From: Phytophthora quininea
Lineage: Eukaryota; Oomycota; Peronosporomycetes; Peronosporales; Peronosporaceae
Assembly: GCA_011947345.1 (NCBI GenBank)
Contig: JAAVTG010001003.1
Span: 62,001-126,000 of the forward strand
DNA length: 64,000 nt
Direction: 5' to 3'
Both the position numbers and the translations under genes were made by a program. Position 1 is the stretch's first letter. Each line of letters starts with the position of its first letter. The notes under the pieces were generated by a model, which was not told the origin of the DNA, did no database searches, and saw only the letters and a program-made list of their open reading frames with translations. Below are positions 1 to 13,400 of the stretch, piece after piece.

Positions 1-1498
1 ATAGTGGGGGTTTAAGACACCAAACAGCTTTGCCTCTAAACAAGGTTGTACTGAACAGCGTTAACAACGAAGTATTTCAGCACGTATGTAGCGATGTTGT
101 GGTCGCTGATCAATCCTATCTTATCTCATCTCGTGAATTGTTGTATTAGCACAATCTCTATAAATTATTAGTGCTTTCCAGACGTACTGGTGTCTTGAAC
201 TACCCTTCGAATACATTAAACTCGTAGTGTTTTACGTTCCTGGCGGTGAGGGTAACAGCAAAAAAATTGTAATACATGAAGCTTTCAATATCAGCATGCT
301 CTTGACGTGTACATAGATATTGGCCGTTAGATTCGATGCAAAAAGCTTTTCGCATTCCTCCAACGGCATGTAGCATTTACAGTTTGTTGTAATGAGTTCC
401 TCTAGAAACGACCACCGCTTATCGGTTCCGCACTTCGCCAAAACTTTGATAACGGTGTCGTCACTCATGACACCAAGATAAATCCATTAGAAGATCTGGA
501 ATACGATCGTCAGGAAGGTACGTGAGAAGAGTCTGTCTGGTAGTCGAATCTCATCGTTGGACGTCAAAACGACACCTCAGCAGCCGATTGAATTGCAAGA
601 CTTTGTCTGCGGGTGTCGTTCGATGCTTGCTCACGTCCACACATAGCGGAAGCTTCGTCCCCAGCGCTCGATCGAGAGCAGAATACGCCAAGCACGTGGC
701 GGTAGACTGCTTCGATGCTGTCCGCCATCTTTCAAAAACTGCGCCATCGCATCGTTCGACAGGTGCCGCGAACTTGCTTTGGACATGGACGACCATTGTG
801 GTTGTTCCTACAAACCACAAAGGAGGAGATGCTGTCAGTGCCTAAATCATCTCAAAGTCAGAGAGGTCAAGTTCTACCTGCAAGTGTCCGTGTCCCATTT
901 GCAACAGTCTCTGCGCGTTGGGCGACCCCAATTCGGCCTACTCCTGCAGCGCAGCCCACAGGCACCGGTTCCTTCTTCAGCGCTTGCATGCGTCCGCCGC
1001 TGCAGCGTGGCTATATCCTTACAGAAGCGAAACGAGCAACGCGTCTCCATCCACTTCTCTTGCTGTCGCTTGGTCTGCTCTTCCATCACTTGTAGACGCC
1101 GCTGCAGCTTGGGGACAAGCGTTCGCAGCATCGTCAGCTTATTGTATGTGCCGCCCGATCTCGATTCGGGTCGCACTTGCGATACCTGTTGTTCTTGCCG
1201 GCAGTTGCGCCGCGTAACTCCGCGTTGGTGGGTGGTAGTAGAGTGCGTAGAACAACGATCCAGCATCAGAAGCCGTCGCTGTTGTACGACAAACAAGTGG
1301 CTACTCGGCAGCAGGGATTGACAGTGAAATATGATAATGATAAGAAATGCTAACATAACGATAATCACTTGGCAAAATGGATATGTTTTTGTCTGCATTT
1401 CAAAGTCAATGTGCTACAGTAACAGAGGGCCCAATAGTAATGTATATTACTACAAAGTGATACTACAGGTTTCCTTTATAGATTTCCGTCCAGTTTGA
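1..1498. other. region without a confident gene
   Basis: No recognisable family is seen. The minus strand between about 540 and 1400 reads as coding-like pieces in several frames (a Leu/Gln/Arg-rich, coiled-coil-like stretch around 1040-1150 and a smoother 89-residue piece at 551-820), which may be a decayed gene. A separate 78-residue minus ORF lies at 232-468. None has a domain I can name, so they are not called as genes. Confidence 0.3.
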
Positions 1499-2123
1499 GC
1501 TTCCTTTCGAAGGTCCAGAACTAGATATTGCTTTTGGGCAATGAGGTGCAATACCAGGAAGTGTACTTCCTCAGACATCTCCGAGGCAGCACGGTGTGTA
1601 ACGTGTGGTAAACGCGTCCACCATTTATGCAGCAACGATGTCGTTGCCAAGTTCAAAGGTTTGCTTGACGATGCCCCTCTTAAAGCAAGGTACCGTGCTT
1701 AGTAAAAACCACATCTCCTTTTAACTAAAAGCATCGATTCTTTGCAGGTTTTGCAGCAGGATATGTGGCTGCAAGTTCGCCGGTGTGGAATATGTGATCG
1801 ATGAGTCGGAAACTAAAGAGTCTGATGTGCTTTCATCCAGTGTTATTGACGACGATCCCCAGCAGGAAGCGCGTGCAATTACGTCTTCAGAAGCGTCGGA
1901 CTTGACCGGTAATGTGGTCGACCTAAGTAGTAGTTCACCTGGTGCCTCGGTTGAGTCAGCAGATTACAATAACAGTCCTACTCTGCAGTCCTACTCTGTA
2001 TGTGGATGCATGCACACTAACGGCAAAGGCACTGGTAGCACATGGCATATTTTGCATCCAGTGAGTGCCATGACGTGGAAATCGCACAGCAAGTATATGT
2101 CACTGAGAAAATTCCCATGGTGA
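1499..2123 (+). CDS. possible two-exon gene fragment with Cys-rich zinc-ribbon-like segment
   Basis: Seen: an open frame at 1499-1689 runs through a GT donor (1690) to a TTTGCAG acceptor (ends 1747) and continues in phase to a TGA at 2121-2123. The 58-bp intron matches the size of clear introns elsewhere in the window. The first exon has a Cys/His pattern (CVTCGKRVHHLCSND at about 1592-1636) and the second opens with CSRICGC, so together they could form a small zinc-binding fold. The tail is acidic and Ser-rich. An ATG at 1541 could be the start, but coding-like sequence extends upstream of it. Inference: similar Cys/His modules are often tails of cut-and-paste transposases, so this could be a transposon remnant rather than a host gene. 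No transposase core was seen nearby. Confidence 0.35.
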
Positions 2124-4750
2124 ATGCCGATAGTAATGTCTCCCCTAGTGTGGTAAAGCGATTTGCCCGGAAAGCGGGGGCGACTCGTCAGTCATCGCGA
2201 TGAGTGGCGAGAATTTGCTCACAGTCATTCCCAACGGAGTCTTCCCAGATTGGCTGGACTTTTAAGTCTGGCGAGGTCTCAATGGTCAGTCGGCGGGAAT
2301 CACTTTTGTGGATTGAACCATTATGCCCAACGGAAGGCGCTGTGATTGGCCATTCCTCAGAATGTTCGGTGACACGTCGACGGCACCAATGGCAACAGAA
2401 AAGATCCAGGTGACCCTTCCCAAGGCTTGGTGACTGCTGGAGGCCTCGATGACAGTTCGGAAAGCTCGTGAGCTACAGCCCGAAACCTCGATGACTCTTG
2501 GGAAGGCTCGACAGCAACGACTCGACCATCCCGAAATCTCGTTGACAAGTCTGGGATCTCGGCGACTCTTCGGGGACCTCGGCGGTGGGTTTAGCGAGGT
2601 CGCAGTTAGGAAACCGATCATATTTCACTGCATATTTGTATGGAAAGTAGGAAAGATAGGGTTTACATAAGCCCGAATGGGCACTACATATACAGAACCG
2701 AATTTCCCATCAAGCACACAACGGCCAAGTCCGGCAGCGGGATCGTCTTCGGTACGTTGCGTCTGGATCCGCCCGTTTGAGCGGGTTATGTCTGTCGGTG
2801 GGCACGTTTATCCGTGAGGACAGTGCTCGCCCCTCGGCCAAGCCAAAAATTTGTGGCAAGGTTAAGTGTGTTTAGCGTGACAGCTGAATTGCCAGTGCTT
2901 GTATTCGGTGTCGAATGTCTTCCCCGCTTCTCTAAAGGTCACCGCAGACTGAGACCTCGGTGGGCTCGCAGTCGGCCTTAATTTGCTTTGGACACTTCTG
3001 CTGTTGGGCCAGCGAGGTTTGGCGTGCTAGCGAACCCGTGCTAGTGATGTCAGTTTACTTGGCAAGTTTGCGTGGTCGGATCGCAAGACCGGTCAGTCCC
3101 GGTGCTAGGGCTGAATCTGGGTCTTCCGATTTGAGCCCCAACTCTCGTTGACCTTCCTGGTTGACGTTTTGTTGTGGGTGGAGTCTATCCGTACTACCAA
3201 CGAGTTTTCACGCGGAGTCCTATACCACACTAGCGATTTTTTTGCGACTTCCATGAATCGGCTGTTTTTGATCCGATTCAGCCAGAGATAGGGTGTTAAA
3301 AGTCTCTCAATGTCTTCACACACCCGTTAGCCAAGCTTAGTGACTGTAAATCGGTTACATTAGTAATGGGCAATATCTTTACCTTTTCTTTCGAATTCAT
3401 ATGTTACGTTTGATGATACCCTAATTTGTTTGGCGTATTCAAAACCCTCTCAAGGTTTTGAGTCTCTTACTATCGCAGTTTCTAGCCAAGGAAATCCCAC
3501 CTATTATTGTGTTGTGTGTGCGCATTGGATCTTGGGGCTGCTCTTCAATACATTCCACGCTTACGTGGTCGCTGTTGCAATCGATAGTCTCAAGGATCCA
3601 TACATCACAACAACGAGGCAGGCGAGGTACAGTAACTTAATATCATGTTTGCGCTGGTGCAATCGAGGGATCTCCAAAAACATAACGTGAGCCTTTCACC
3701 GCCACCACCACTGCACAGTGTTGAAGACTACCAGAAGTATATCGACAACAACTTCTACGATAGCCAAAACCCTCGTGAACCCTCTGCTAGGTCGATCTAA
3801 AAAATAGTTTGTGTAGCGCGACCGAGGATTGCTCAGTTCACCTGCAAGAAATAAGGTTTTGAGCTGTCAGAACCTGCAATTAGGTAGGCGTGTTGGTATT
3901 ACAGATCTGTTCGATCTTTCTCAGGCAGTCAACGATGACCATGCTGCTCGACAACCTGAAAGGATTCCACCAGGACTTAAATGAAACGCTAATTCGCATC
4001 CCCTGGCCGCAGGCTTTAGAATGTTAAAGTTGCGTTCGCGACTGTGGTAGCCGCTTGTAATAATAGAGAATTTGCCGTTGCATTCGCGAACTACACGTGC
4101 TGTAGCTTTGTTTTCCTCATGTGTTGTGCAAACGGGAATATTGCGAGAGCCGATCGTAGACTGGATGTCGGATTAAACGCACTCTCGAGATTCCAGATAA
4201 TGGATTGAGATACAAACTTCCACTGGTGTTGTACAGCTGGGGTCAAAATATCTCTGCTGCCTCTCGAGTGCAAAGAGGCCGCGATTTCATCGCCGCTGAA
4301 ATCGTGGATTTCTGTAGACGAAGCTCAGTTAATAGCACTGCTGCTTCGCTATCCACTTGGCATTGCTGACGTAACACGAGAGCCTTGTCCAGATATCGCT
4401 GATAAAGCGTGTGTAAGCGGTAGCGAGGATGGAGGAAGGCGAATGGGGGTTGGAGTAGTTGGAGAGCTTGGCACGTTGGAACAGCTTGTTGGGAGCCGAG
4501 GGAAATTGCAGAATGAGCAAATGAAGTCCCCTAAAGTGCCCTGCGGCTCGAGAGAGGCGCAGTGGTTTCTTTGAAGGAATATGCCGCGAATTTTCAGAAA
4601 ATACCTAAACATTTTCAAGACAGTTTCGAATCTATCGGCTAACGCTTGGAACATTTAAAATATGCGGCATTAATATATAGCAAAATTATATATTAATTCT
4701 ACAGGCAACTAGTACTAAGTTGTAAAGGCTACCCTACGATGGTCAATATG
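2124..4750. other. gene-poor spacer
   Basis: No coding sequence that I can support on either strand; the open frames are short and lack recognisable motifs. The only structure seen is the degenerate repeat at about 2441-2600, listed separately. Confidence 0.5.
2441..2600. repeat. degenerate tandem repeat
   Basis: Phrases built on 'CTCGATGAC' and 'CTCGGCGAC' followed by 'GGGAAGGCTCG'-like words recur about every 30-50 bases (at the starts near 2446, 2487, 2537 and 2567). The copies are too diverged to set a fixed unit length. Confidence 0.3.
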
Positions 4751-5227
4751 CTAGTTAAACAGGTCTTCAATTTCGCTGTCCGGAATATCAGCACGAGGGT
4801 CCAGAAAATCACCAAACGTCATCAAACCTTGAGAGACAACATTGTACACGCTTTCAGGGCCCAAGCCAACATTGCTGGTTTCGCTGTCATCAGAATCACT
4901 GTCGTCCGATCTGCTGTCGTTGCTGTTGTCGGTCCAATCGTTGCTGATTGAGCTGTTTTCTTAGCCATCGATCGTAGAAATGTCATCATCGAACATTTCT
5001 GCCAAAGATGGGTCTTGATTGCTCATTTCCTCGAGGTCTGATTAGGGGTTGGCAACCTCATACGCATGGCGGTGCAGGGACAGGTGCAGACCTTTGATTT
5101 TGCGGTCCTTCGCCGTGATTACCTCGTGAAGTTGCGTCATAACGTCGACGACGTTGTCGTATGAGGTCTTCATGCGTTTGTTTCCACGTACGACCTTGTT
5201 GTCATCTTTGCGCTGTCGGGTGGTCAT
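4751..5227 (-). pseudogene. acidic hypothetical protein with two in-frame stops
   Basis: Seen: one minus-strand frame runs from an ATG at 5227 (MTTRQRKDDNK...) to a TAG at 4753-4751, interrupted by two TAA stops, one after the codons for EVANP (about 5041) and one after STIDG (about 4966). The N-terminal third is basic with an amphipathic stretch (YDNVVDVMTQLHEVITAKDR). The C-terminal two thirds are strongly acidic, with a Ser/Asp run (SNDSRSDDSDSDDSE). An upstream in-frame ATG at 5302 would add a polyproline tract. The consistent composition across both stops suggests a real gene inactivated by nonsense changes. I do not recognise the family; acidic/basic proteins of this size often accompany oomycete transposons. 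Confidence 0.4.
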
Positions 5228-5496
5228 TGCGGTCGTTGGAGGCGGAGGTGGTGGCGGAGAAAGTTGTAAAGTGAGATAATACATGTATTCGATGCTCCCC
5301 AAGAACAGTTGTTATTCTTTTCTGGTAATTTTATATCTTCGCCGTTGGAGAAACGGTAGCTGTCTCTCGGCAACATTTGTGCGCGTTTCCACGCAAGAAG
5401 GACAAACTGCTAGTAGTTTTTCATCAGATATATCAAAGTTTTGAAGAAGGTATGGAAAATCATCTCGTTACTGGAAGGGGAGAGAGTCTATGTAGG

Positions 5497-8400
5497 TTAT
5501 GCTTTAGCTCTAACGATAGTCTCTTCATATTCTTGAAGTGTTTCCATTATTGGTTTTGTCAGTCTTTTGCTGTTTTTTGCCGGTGGCGTCTTGTTGTCAT
5601 CGAGTTGTATTATCCACTGTAGCGTGCACCTTGTTTGGAGATCATTGTAGTTGCTCACCTGCAATACTCCAGGTGCTCTTTTTCTCTTTAGATATCGTGT
5701 CGCAGCAAGTTTTCGGTTTGCTACCTTCTTCCATTGATATCCTCGAAGCTTGTAGAGATTCGATATCCCGGGTTGTCGATCGATTTGCTGTTGTTCTCTA
5801 GACTTTGGTGTCCAAGGATTCTTTTCTACTGCAGCAATCTGAAGATTAATCGATGAGTACAGACTGTCAGGAATAGTCTGCTCCAGTGCTCCTGTAATTG
5901 TTGTTTGTAATGCTTCCTTTGTCGACACTTCCATCACGAATGTCGCGATTCCTGCTTGCTGAACTACCGGGTTTATTCCATCCCATTTTGTGCTTAATAC
6001 CCACGCTGTTCTTCTTTGAGCTTCCGCTGATCTTAATGATGCTACTACTTGCAGTGTCCATCTTTGTATTGTTGATGGGTTTTCTGTGACCTGGGTGCTT
6101 TTCATCAATGCGTAGCATTCATCTAGTGCTATCCCTTCTTCATAGCGGTTGCTATTCATCTTCAGTTGTGCTATTATAGCTCTAGTTTGAAAATCTCCTG
6201 CTGACCATATCCAGTCCTGAATTTTGATCTCCTTTTCATCAAGCCATGTGAAATCTATTTTTTCTGGAGTTGCCACAGCCCGCACTGGGTAATGGTCGTC
6301 CAAAGTACCCACAGTATTTCCATTGCCGTCTCATGATGTATGCTCCACGTTGAAATCCTTTCAATTGAGTGTCGTTGCATCTCCAGTGGGGTTGTTGGAC
6401 TGGTTCTTGCAGCTATGTACGGTAATAGCCCCTCTATTTTGTCTGCTTCTAGTGTATGTCCAATCCAATGTTCTAGCCAATTCTTCCATCCACTCATGGC
6501 ATGGGGGCAGTCCCACATTATATGGCCAATTGTCTCTTGCATCTCCCCGCAATCTGTATAAGGGCAGCTTCTGTCTCTTGGCCAGCCTTCCTTATATAAG
6601 TTAAGAGAATTTGTTGCTATCCTATACACTGTCCACCGCTGGTAGTCTGTGAGCATGTTGTTGTGATCCCAAATTCTTTTGGTGTTTGACTTTGCGTTAT
6701 TTTGCTCCACTCACTGGTGCTATGCTTTTCCAGCTTTCGTAGTACTCCTTCCACTGACATAATTTTGTTGGGTTTCAGCTGCGCACCTCTGGTCTTTCAC
6801 ATGGTCGTCCTCAATTCGATCGCCGTGAAATTTGGAGGTATTCACCATGGTGTTGTGAACAGGAGAGGGGAAGGCTTAAACGTCAGTCCTGTCGTTTGCT
6901 CCGCTAGATGTAGTCTTTTCAAGTCTTTTGGTACTTTTTATCTGTTGATTCTGCGACTATTTTCCACATCCATGGTCGTTCACTCTGTGCTAGCGTTACC
7001 ACTTTCGTGCTGTCCTCTTTTCCTTCGACTTGTCGTGTTCTTTCGTCTGCTACCCACCAGATATTGTGCTGGAGTGGTGATTGTAGTCTCGGATAACATT
7101 CTACCGGTTCTATCGTCCATATACTTGGATGCGTGCATGTTAACAAGATAATGCACCATTTTGCGATCTGCTGACTTGCTCGCATGGACCTTGATCTTTC
7201 CACTACTGGTGGAACTATTTTAAATATTTTCTCCCATTCCATTTGTACTATAATTTGCTTCAATATGCATCGTTCGATTTTAGGAAACTGATCCCTTGTC
7301 AGCGGCCTTCCTGTTTCGTCTACGATGCTGGCATTTTCATACCATGGTGCTTCAGCTAAATAGTCCATCCAGTCGGATGAATTATACCGTGCAGGTGCCT
7401 CCTTAACGTAACATCTCATGGCCTCTCCGTTGATCCAAAAGCACATAACATTTTTGTTTTTCTGGACTCTCGCCTTCGATTCTTGCTGCCAGTCTGCGCA
7501 TCGGTGTATGTATGTTGTGGCTTTCCATAGCTCTAGTCTTCGTAATTGCTGCACTCTAACTTTCCTTTTTTTTGCCATTTTGCTCTGCATTCGTTGCCTT
7601 GGGCCTCTTGTTGTAGGTCTGTAAATTCATCTTCCGGGGACTGGATTCATTGCTCTGCTTGGTTAATTCTTGTTCTACGTAGTGCCAAGTTGAAGTTTTG
7701 CTAACCAAGTCCACCATTCTTCACAGGAGCAAAGAGCAGTGACGGCGAGAGTTTGTGCCTAGGATTTTTGTTTGATCCCAGCAATTCCATATGAACCGCT
7801 TCTGCAATCTTGCGAATTGCGCGCTCAACGATTTTGGTAAAGGAAAATGAATTCCAGTGAACAATATTGCCGGCATTGCTATCGTATTAAATAACAACAC
7901 TCTTTGCACCACTGAGTTCCCTATTTTAGCTGCTATTTGCAGTCTTTTCGCAACTGTGTTGTATCTAATCTCCCAGTTAGCTTTCGCGATGTCACAATGA
8001 CCAAAGTAGTAGCCCAGAATCCGTATCGTTTTCCCATGTTGCAATACCGTAAATCCATGACATCTTTGTTGTCGCCAGAATTTGTTAAGATGTATGAGGC
8101 AGCTTTTTCTTGTTGCACGCGCAATCCAGAGAGATCTCCAAATTCTTCCAATATATTTTTCAAAGCTGGCAGCTTTTTGGTTTTATTTAAGAAAACTGTG
8201 CTGCCGTCGACAAAGCCATTAAATTTGTGTCTTCTGTTGTCGCTGCTAGGAAATTGCAATCCTTCCAGTTTCGGACTTGCTTTAATAGCTTTTCCTAACA
8301 AGTCAGCCACCAAAACAAAAAACAAAGGAGCCAAAGGGTATCCTTGCCTTATTCCTGACTTTACTTGCTGCGGCTTCGATTCTTCTCCATTGACTACGAA

Positions 8401-10250
8401 GGTTGCCATCGTTTATGTGTGCATGTTCACGATCAAATCCTGGTATTGCTGCGGAAAGCCAAATAAGTCAAGGACTGCAAGAATGAATCCCCTGTCGAGC
8501 GTATCGTACGCTTTTTCAAGTCTAAGCAAAGGATTGCCGCTGAATCTTTCCAATCTATTGGTCCGTCGTCACAGACGTGTTCCATCAACGCTTGGACCAT
8601 CGTCACACTTTTTGTCAATAGCCGGTCTTTTACAAACCCTTGTTGCCATTGTACACCAATCTGATCAGCAACTTTTGCAATCGTTCTGCTAAGACTCGTC
8701 CAAAGATCTTGTATGCTGTGTTTAGGAATGATATGGATCTGTAGTCCATTGCATTACTGGGGTCTCCTTTCTTTCGAAGCATCACAATTTTTGCGTCTAA
8801 GAACGATTTCGGGACAGGTGCTCCTTGATTTATCTCGTTGTAAACCTTTGTCAGGCTGGACACTAGTTCTTCTCGGTAATCTTTGTAAAAATTATGGGTT
8901 AAGTCGGTCGAACCTCCAACTTTATCGTTTGGTAATTTTGCTATTGCTGGATAAACTTTAGCCTCTTCAATTGGTCTGATTATCTGTTCCTGTTCTTCTT
9001 CTGTCAACAGGTCTTGCTCCGAAATGTTGTAAAATTTCTTTAACCTTTTCCATCATTGCATCAGGATATACGTGTGAGTGAGACGCTCCAAGGATGTCAT
9101 TCCACTCGCTAGCCAATCTATCAGCAATTGATACTTTGTTAACGTGATCATGTCCAGGAGAGGGCTTGATATCCGATACGTGTTGATCTCGTTTCCAATT
9201 TGCGTTACGTTTGTATAACTTTTTCACATTTTTAGATGTGGGCTTTAATACTCTACCGAAAGATTTCGCTGCTTGCTGTGTCTGCTTCCTTTCCTTCTGC
9301 TGCAGCAGTTTGCTTCGTGAGGTCAGGGGTTGCTTTATCAGTCTGCGCAGTTGGTTGAAGTAATCATGCGTGGATTGTTGTTCTTCTCTGTTGACTATTT
9401 TCAATAACGTTCTCATTTGTTCCACCAAATTATCCCAGCTATCTGCGGTATTTGTTTTCTGCATAAATTGCGCCGTAAGTTGTTGTAGTGCCCCGAATAT
9501 TTTGTCCTTTACTTTTTCTAGTCGTCTGCTGTTGATTGGATAGTGGACAAAGTCTGGTCGCTTTTGCCGTGGTTTCGAACTCGACATCCATAGCCCCAAT
9601 TCCTGGTGGTATGACTTGCATACCGGCAAACTTACTTCTACCCATTGCATCATTAGTGCAGCGTCCCCGTTCGCGTAAAATCTGTCAATTCGACTAGCAC
9701 TGTGTTTTCTCCAATACGTAAAATGCTCTATTGGGTTTGGTAAGCTGTCTTCATCTGCGTCTGCAGCTAGATATACTGCATCTACTAACTCCATTTCTGT
9801 GATTAGGTTTTGAAGTGCTGGGCTTTCGTTTGGTCCTGTTCCTGGTACTCCGTTCACAATTCTATCTAGGCTTGGTTGTAGTACTGTGTTGAAATCTCAT
9901 CCCAGGAGAATCGTCTTTTCTGGTGGGATCCACTTGTGTAACTCTTGATAGAACTTCTCTCTTTCCTGTTTCTTGTTTGGAGCGTAAATGCTGATTAATG
10001 CCCAGCCCTGATATTTTACCGCCATTTTCCTGTCCGTCCAACCTTTTTGTTCCCACGGCATATCTCCTGGTCGAGCAGCGGGTTGATCAGCATCGCCACA
10101 CTCCATGTTTGTTATTGGTTGGTGCCCAGTAGCTGAGAGGTTGATCTGTTTGGTTTAATCGTCATATACGCTTCCACATCTCTTGCAATTCTTGTATCTC
10201 CTCATTCTCTGAGATATGAGTTTCCTAAATGAATATTATACCTGCTGTCT
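5497..10250 (-). pseudogene. LINE ORF2: APE endonuclease, reverse transcriptase, zinc-binding tail
   Basis: ORF2 nicks target DNA and reverse-transcribes the element RNA onto it. Seen: an APE endonuclease (about 10110-9590) with ISIYAPNKKQ, a degenerate G-x-D-F-N and SRIDRFYAN. An RT follows (about 9007-7930) with DYRSISFLN, the block-A EKAYDTLDR in a shifted frame near 8497-8523, GIRQGYPLAPLFF, and FVDG in place of the usual FxDD. The second catalytic Asp is therefore Gly. A C-terminal Cys/His cluster (CPYTDCGEMQETIGHIMWDC, near 6590) resembles the zf-RVT domain. Breaks: homopolymer slips at 8673-8676 and 8512-8516 and an in-frame TAA at 8415-8413. The start is uncertain and is placed upstream of the first APE motif. 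Confidence 0.7.
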
Positions 10251-10456
10251 TTTAATTTCCGTTATTTCTCCATCTTCACATCCACTTCTCCCGCTTCTTT
10301 TTCTTGAATCCGTTGACGTTTTGTGTGATAATTTTTATTCGCGCAGTGGCTTTTTCTTTTGCTATTGGTGTGTTCCTGGGTTGTAGAACATGTCATGCAT
10401 CTCCTGCATCTCCGCGAACATGTCCTCAAATACTGAATTGTTTGCGGCTGTGGTTA

Positions 10457-13400
10457 CTATTCCGTAATGTCCATTTCTCCGCCTTCTCCCGCCTCTCCTA
10501 CTGTTGCCAAATATGTTTCTATGGCTGTCCAGTTCCCTTCCGTTCCATCTTGATAAAATGCTTTACGCAACCCCCAATTTCTTTGAAGACCGTATAGCAT
10601 TGTCTCTAGGACCTCTTCCATGGATGCCGTTGTTGATGTTGGCTGTTGTATCAATCTTGCCACTTCCGGTTCGTACGCGTATGCCGCCAGGATCAATCGC
10701 CCCAATTTACTGGCTTGTTTCCGGTGGCAATGCTCTAACACTGGCAATTCTGGCTCTGGTTTCTTTGGCCTCATCCGGTTGATAATTGCCCATAAGTCTC
10801 TAGCATACAGTCTAGAGTCATCGTCTTGGTCTAGTTCGTGTTCATCAAAATATCATCCATTTTGCTATTGATGGTGCTTCTTGGTTGTCGCTTCTGGCCT
10901 CAAGTAATTCTTTCAAGCCTCGACGTAGGCAGCGAACTCTGTGATTCCTCGTCCAAATCTGCATTGTGTTGGCGTTCAGGCTCTGCAAGATATATTCTGG
11001 TAAGTCTTGTACTTGCAAATTCTTCAGAAGCCACTGCGGGTCTGCTTCTACTGCCTCAATCCATTCTTTGGCGTTTACTGGTAGTCTTGGAAATCCTGGG
11101 TGTATATGTGGCCAGTTGATTTCGCCTTCATTCCACTGGTTTCTGCTTTCTTTTTCTTTGCCATGACTTCTGCATACTGTATCAGGAATGAATCGGGCTG
11201 CAGGATCTAGGTCGGGTTCTCTTTCTTCAGGTCCTGGCTCCCAGTCCATTATTTCTTGATCTGGTTGCCAATCTGATTGAGTTGAAGCCGATCGCTCTTC
11301 GTTGGCTGATGGAGTTTCGTCCATCACGCCTTCCTCCATTAACTCCTGCTGCCAGTTGCGTAGAATTATTTCTGGTTCTCCTATTCGTTTGCAAGCTAGC
11401 TCCACCGATGCTGTATCCCGACCAATTCAAACCGATTAGAAACTTCTGTAGCCCCAGTGCAAGTCCTTGTGGTCCCGTAGATTTAAATGTCATCAACCTT
11501 TGCTTTTGCCTGCCCCTACCTTGTAGTATTTCTGCAAGTTCTTGTCGGTCAGCCTTCGTCAGTAGTGGATTTTTAAGTGCTCTTTGTATTATCCCAGTCC
11601 ATTCAGCTTCTCCATCTTTATCGTCACTTTTGTCTAGCGCTTCTTCTCCCATGGGATATCTTCTCTATTCTCGATGCTTGTTGAGATTGGATCAGTCTCT
11701 TCTTGTCGTGGTTTCTCCTCAGTTTCCTCGGGTTGCTGGCTCGTCATTGATTCATCTTCATCGCTTGATGAATACACCCTCTCAGGGTGAGATGCTTATG
11801 TCTTTTAATCTGTCATCGCTGAACTTGTTCTTCTTTCTCCAGCAGTTTAAGACGGCAATAATGGTGGTTTTGATACAACAGCACTATCAGTGTGCGTTTC
11901 AGTGGTTCCATCTCCTGATATCCTTTTTGAGTTCGCACAGCCAGCTCCCCACATTAGTGCTACCGTACACTTGTTCTCCTGCTGTTTCCAAGTCGTGGCT
12001 CCCCATTTTCGCGTTTTTGGGTAGTGTCGATGGTATGCAATCTCTTTTGCTTTGCTCAGTTCGTCCGGCGCCACTACTACAAAAATGGCTTCTCATAGTA
12101 GTTTTGCCAGGAGGTGAAGCGTAAACTCGCTACCCCGTTGTTCGGTCGGAAGAGATGCCGTTCGAGCACTGCTTCCTCTTCAAATCTCTTAAATGTACGC
12201 CTTGAATTCTTGCTGTCATCGTTGATCTTTCTTGTTCTCTGTTTGTCAGTATCGCTGTGCGAATACCGTGGGGAATTCCAACGAATATCTTGTCTTCATT
12301 GCGAGTGCTATTCCCTTTTTGAGTTTTTGCGTCATGTTAATCAAAGTTTTCTCGTGGCATTGTTTGGCGTCGAATTCCATGTTCAGCAATCCTATCGCCA
12401 CTGAGTAGTATTGGCAATTTCCATTAGCCGGCGTGACTATTGGAGTAAGCCCACTTTTCTCCAATATTTAGTGTCCGCTCATTTCGGCCATTTTCTCCTT
12501 TTCTGTTAGTGCTTTCAACCACTCGTTCATCTTTATCTTGCCCGGTTTTGTGCCGTACTTTTCAGTTCCTGATACAATCAAATCTTTTTGCTTTGTTAGT
12601 GCTGTTTGATGCGGCACTAATATCTTCGGCTGCGTTGGTTTTTCTCCTGTCCGCTATTGTCCAGTTGCTGCTGCTAATCTCCGCTTTCGTCTGGCTCCTC
12701 CAGTACTTGGTACCTATTCGTTCTAGCTGCTGATTCTTTGATATGTTCCACATTTTGTTGCCTTTGCTCGGGGATATCGGGTTGCTGCTGTTTCTCGTCA
12801 GTAGAATTTTTTCAGTGTCGGTGTGCTCATTCTTTTCTTGTTGCCACTTGTTGTCTTTTTTCCGAGTCGGTGACAATTTGTCCACTTCTGCCTTGTGATA
12901 GACTTCCGCCTCCTTCACTTGATTTTTAACTGGTAGTTTCAAGTCTTGCCACATCTCCTTCAACTCCTCAAAGCTTGATACTGTGGCTTTGTGTAGTTCT
13001 AGCTGACTCGCCATTTCTTCATCCACCAGAATACAATGGGTCGTTCTCCAACTTTCCGGATCAGCTCTGCACTGTGTTGCCGTGTAGTCATGAGCCCCGC
13101 AGGTGTAGCATGGCGGAATTGGGTTGAGGCCCACATGGTGAACTAGAATCTTCCTGTTTTTCCAGTTGGTAAACCGGACTCGATCCAGATTTGAGGGTAT
13201 CCTCGTGACTTGAAGAAAATTTCCCACGTTCCTGTTTGTAGTTGTTGGCGGATAGTGCTTGGTTCTTGAAACGTTAAATATTCCCCTTCGAATTGGCTTC
13301 GAATGTATGCGTCGATTATCAGTTCTTCCAGAAATCTTGTTACATTCAGTAATTTTATCCGGTACCTGTCTCGCTGTTGCTCATTTTGGATGCCGTCTTC

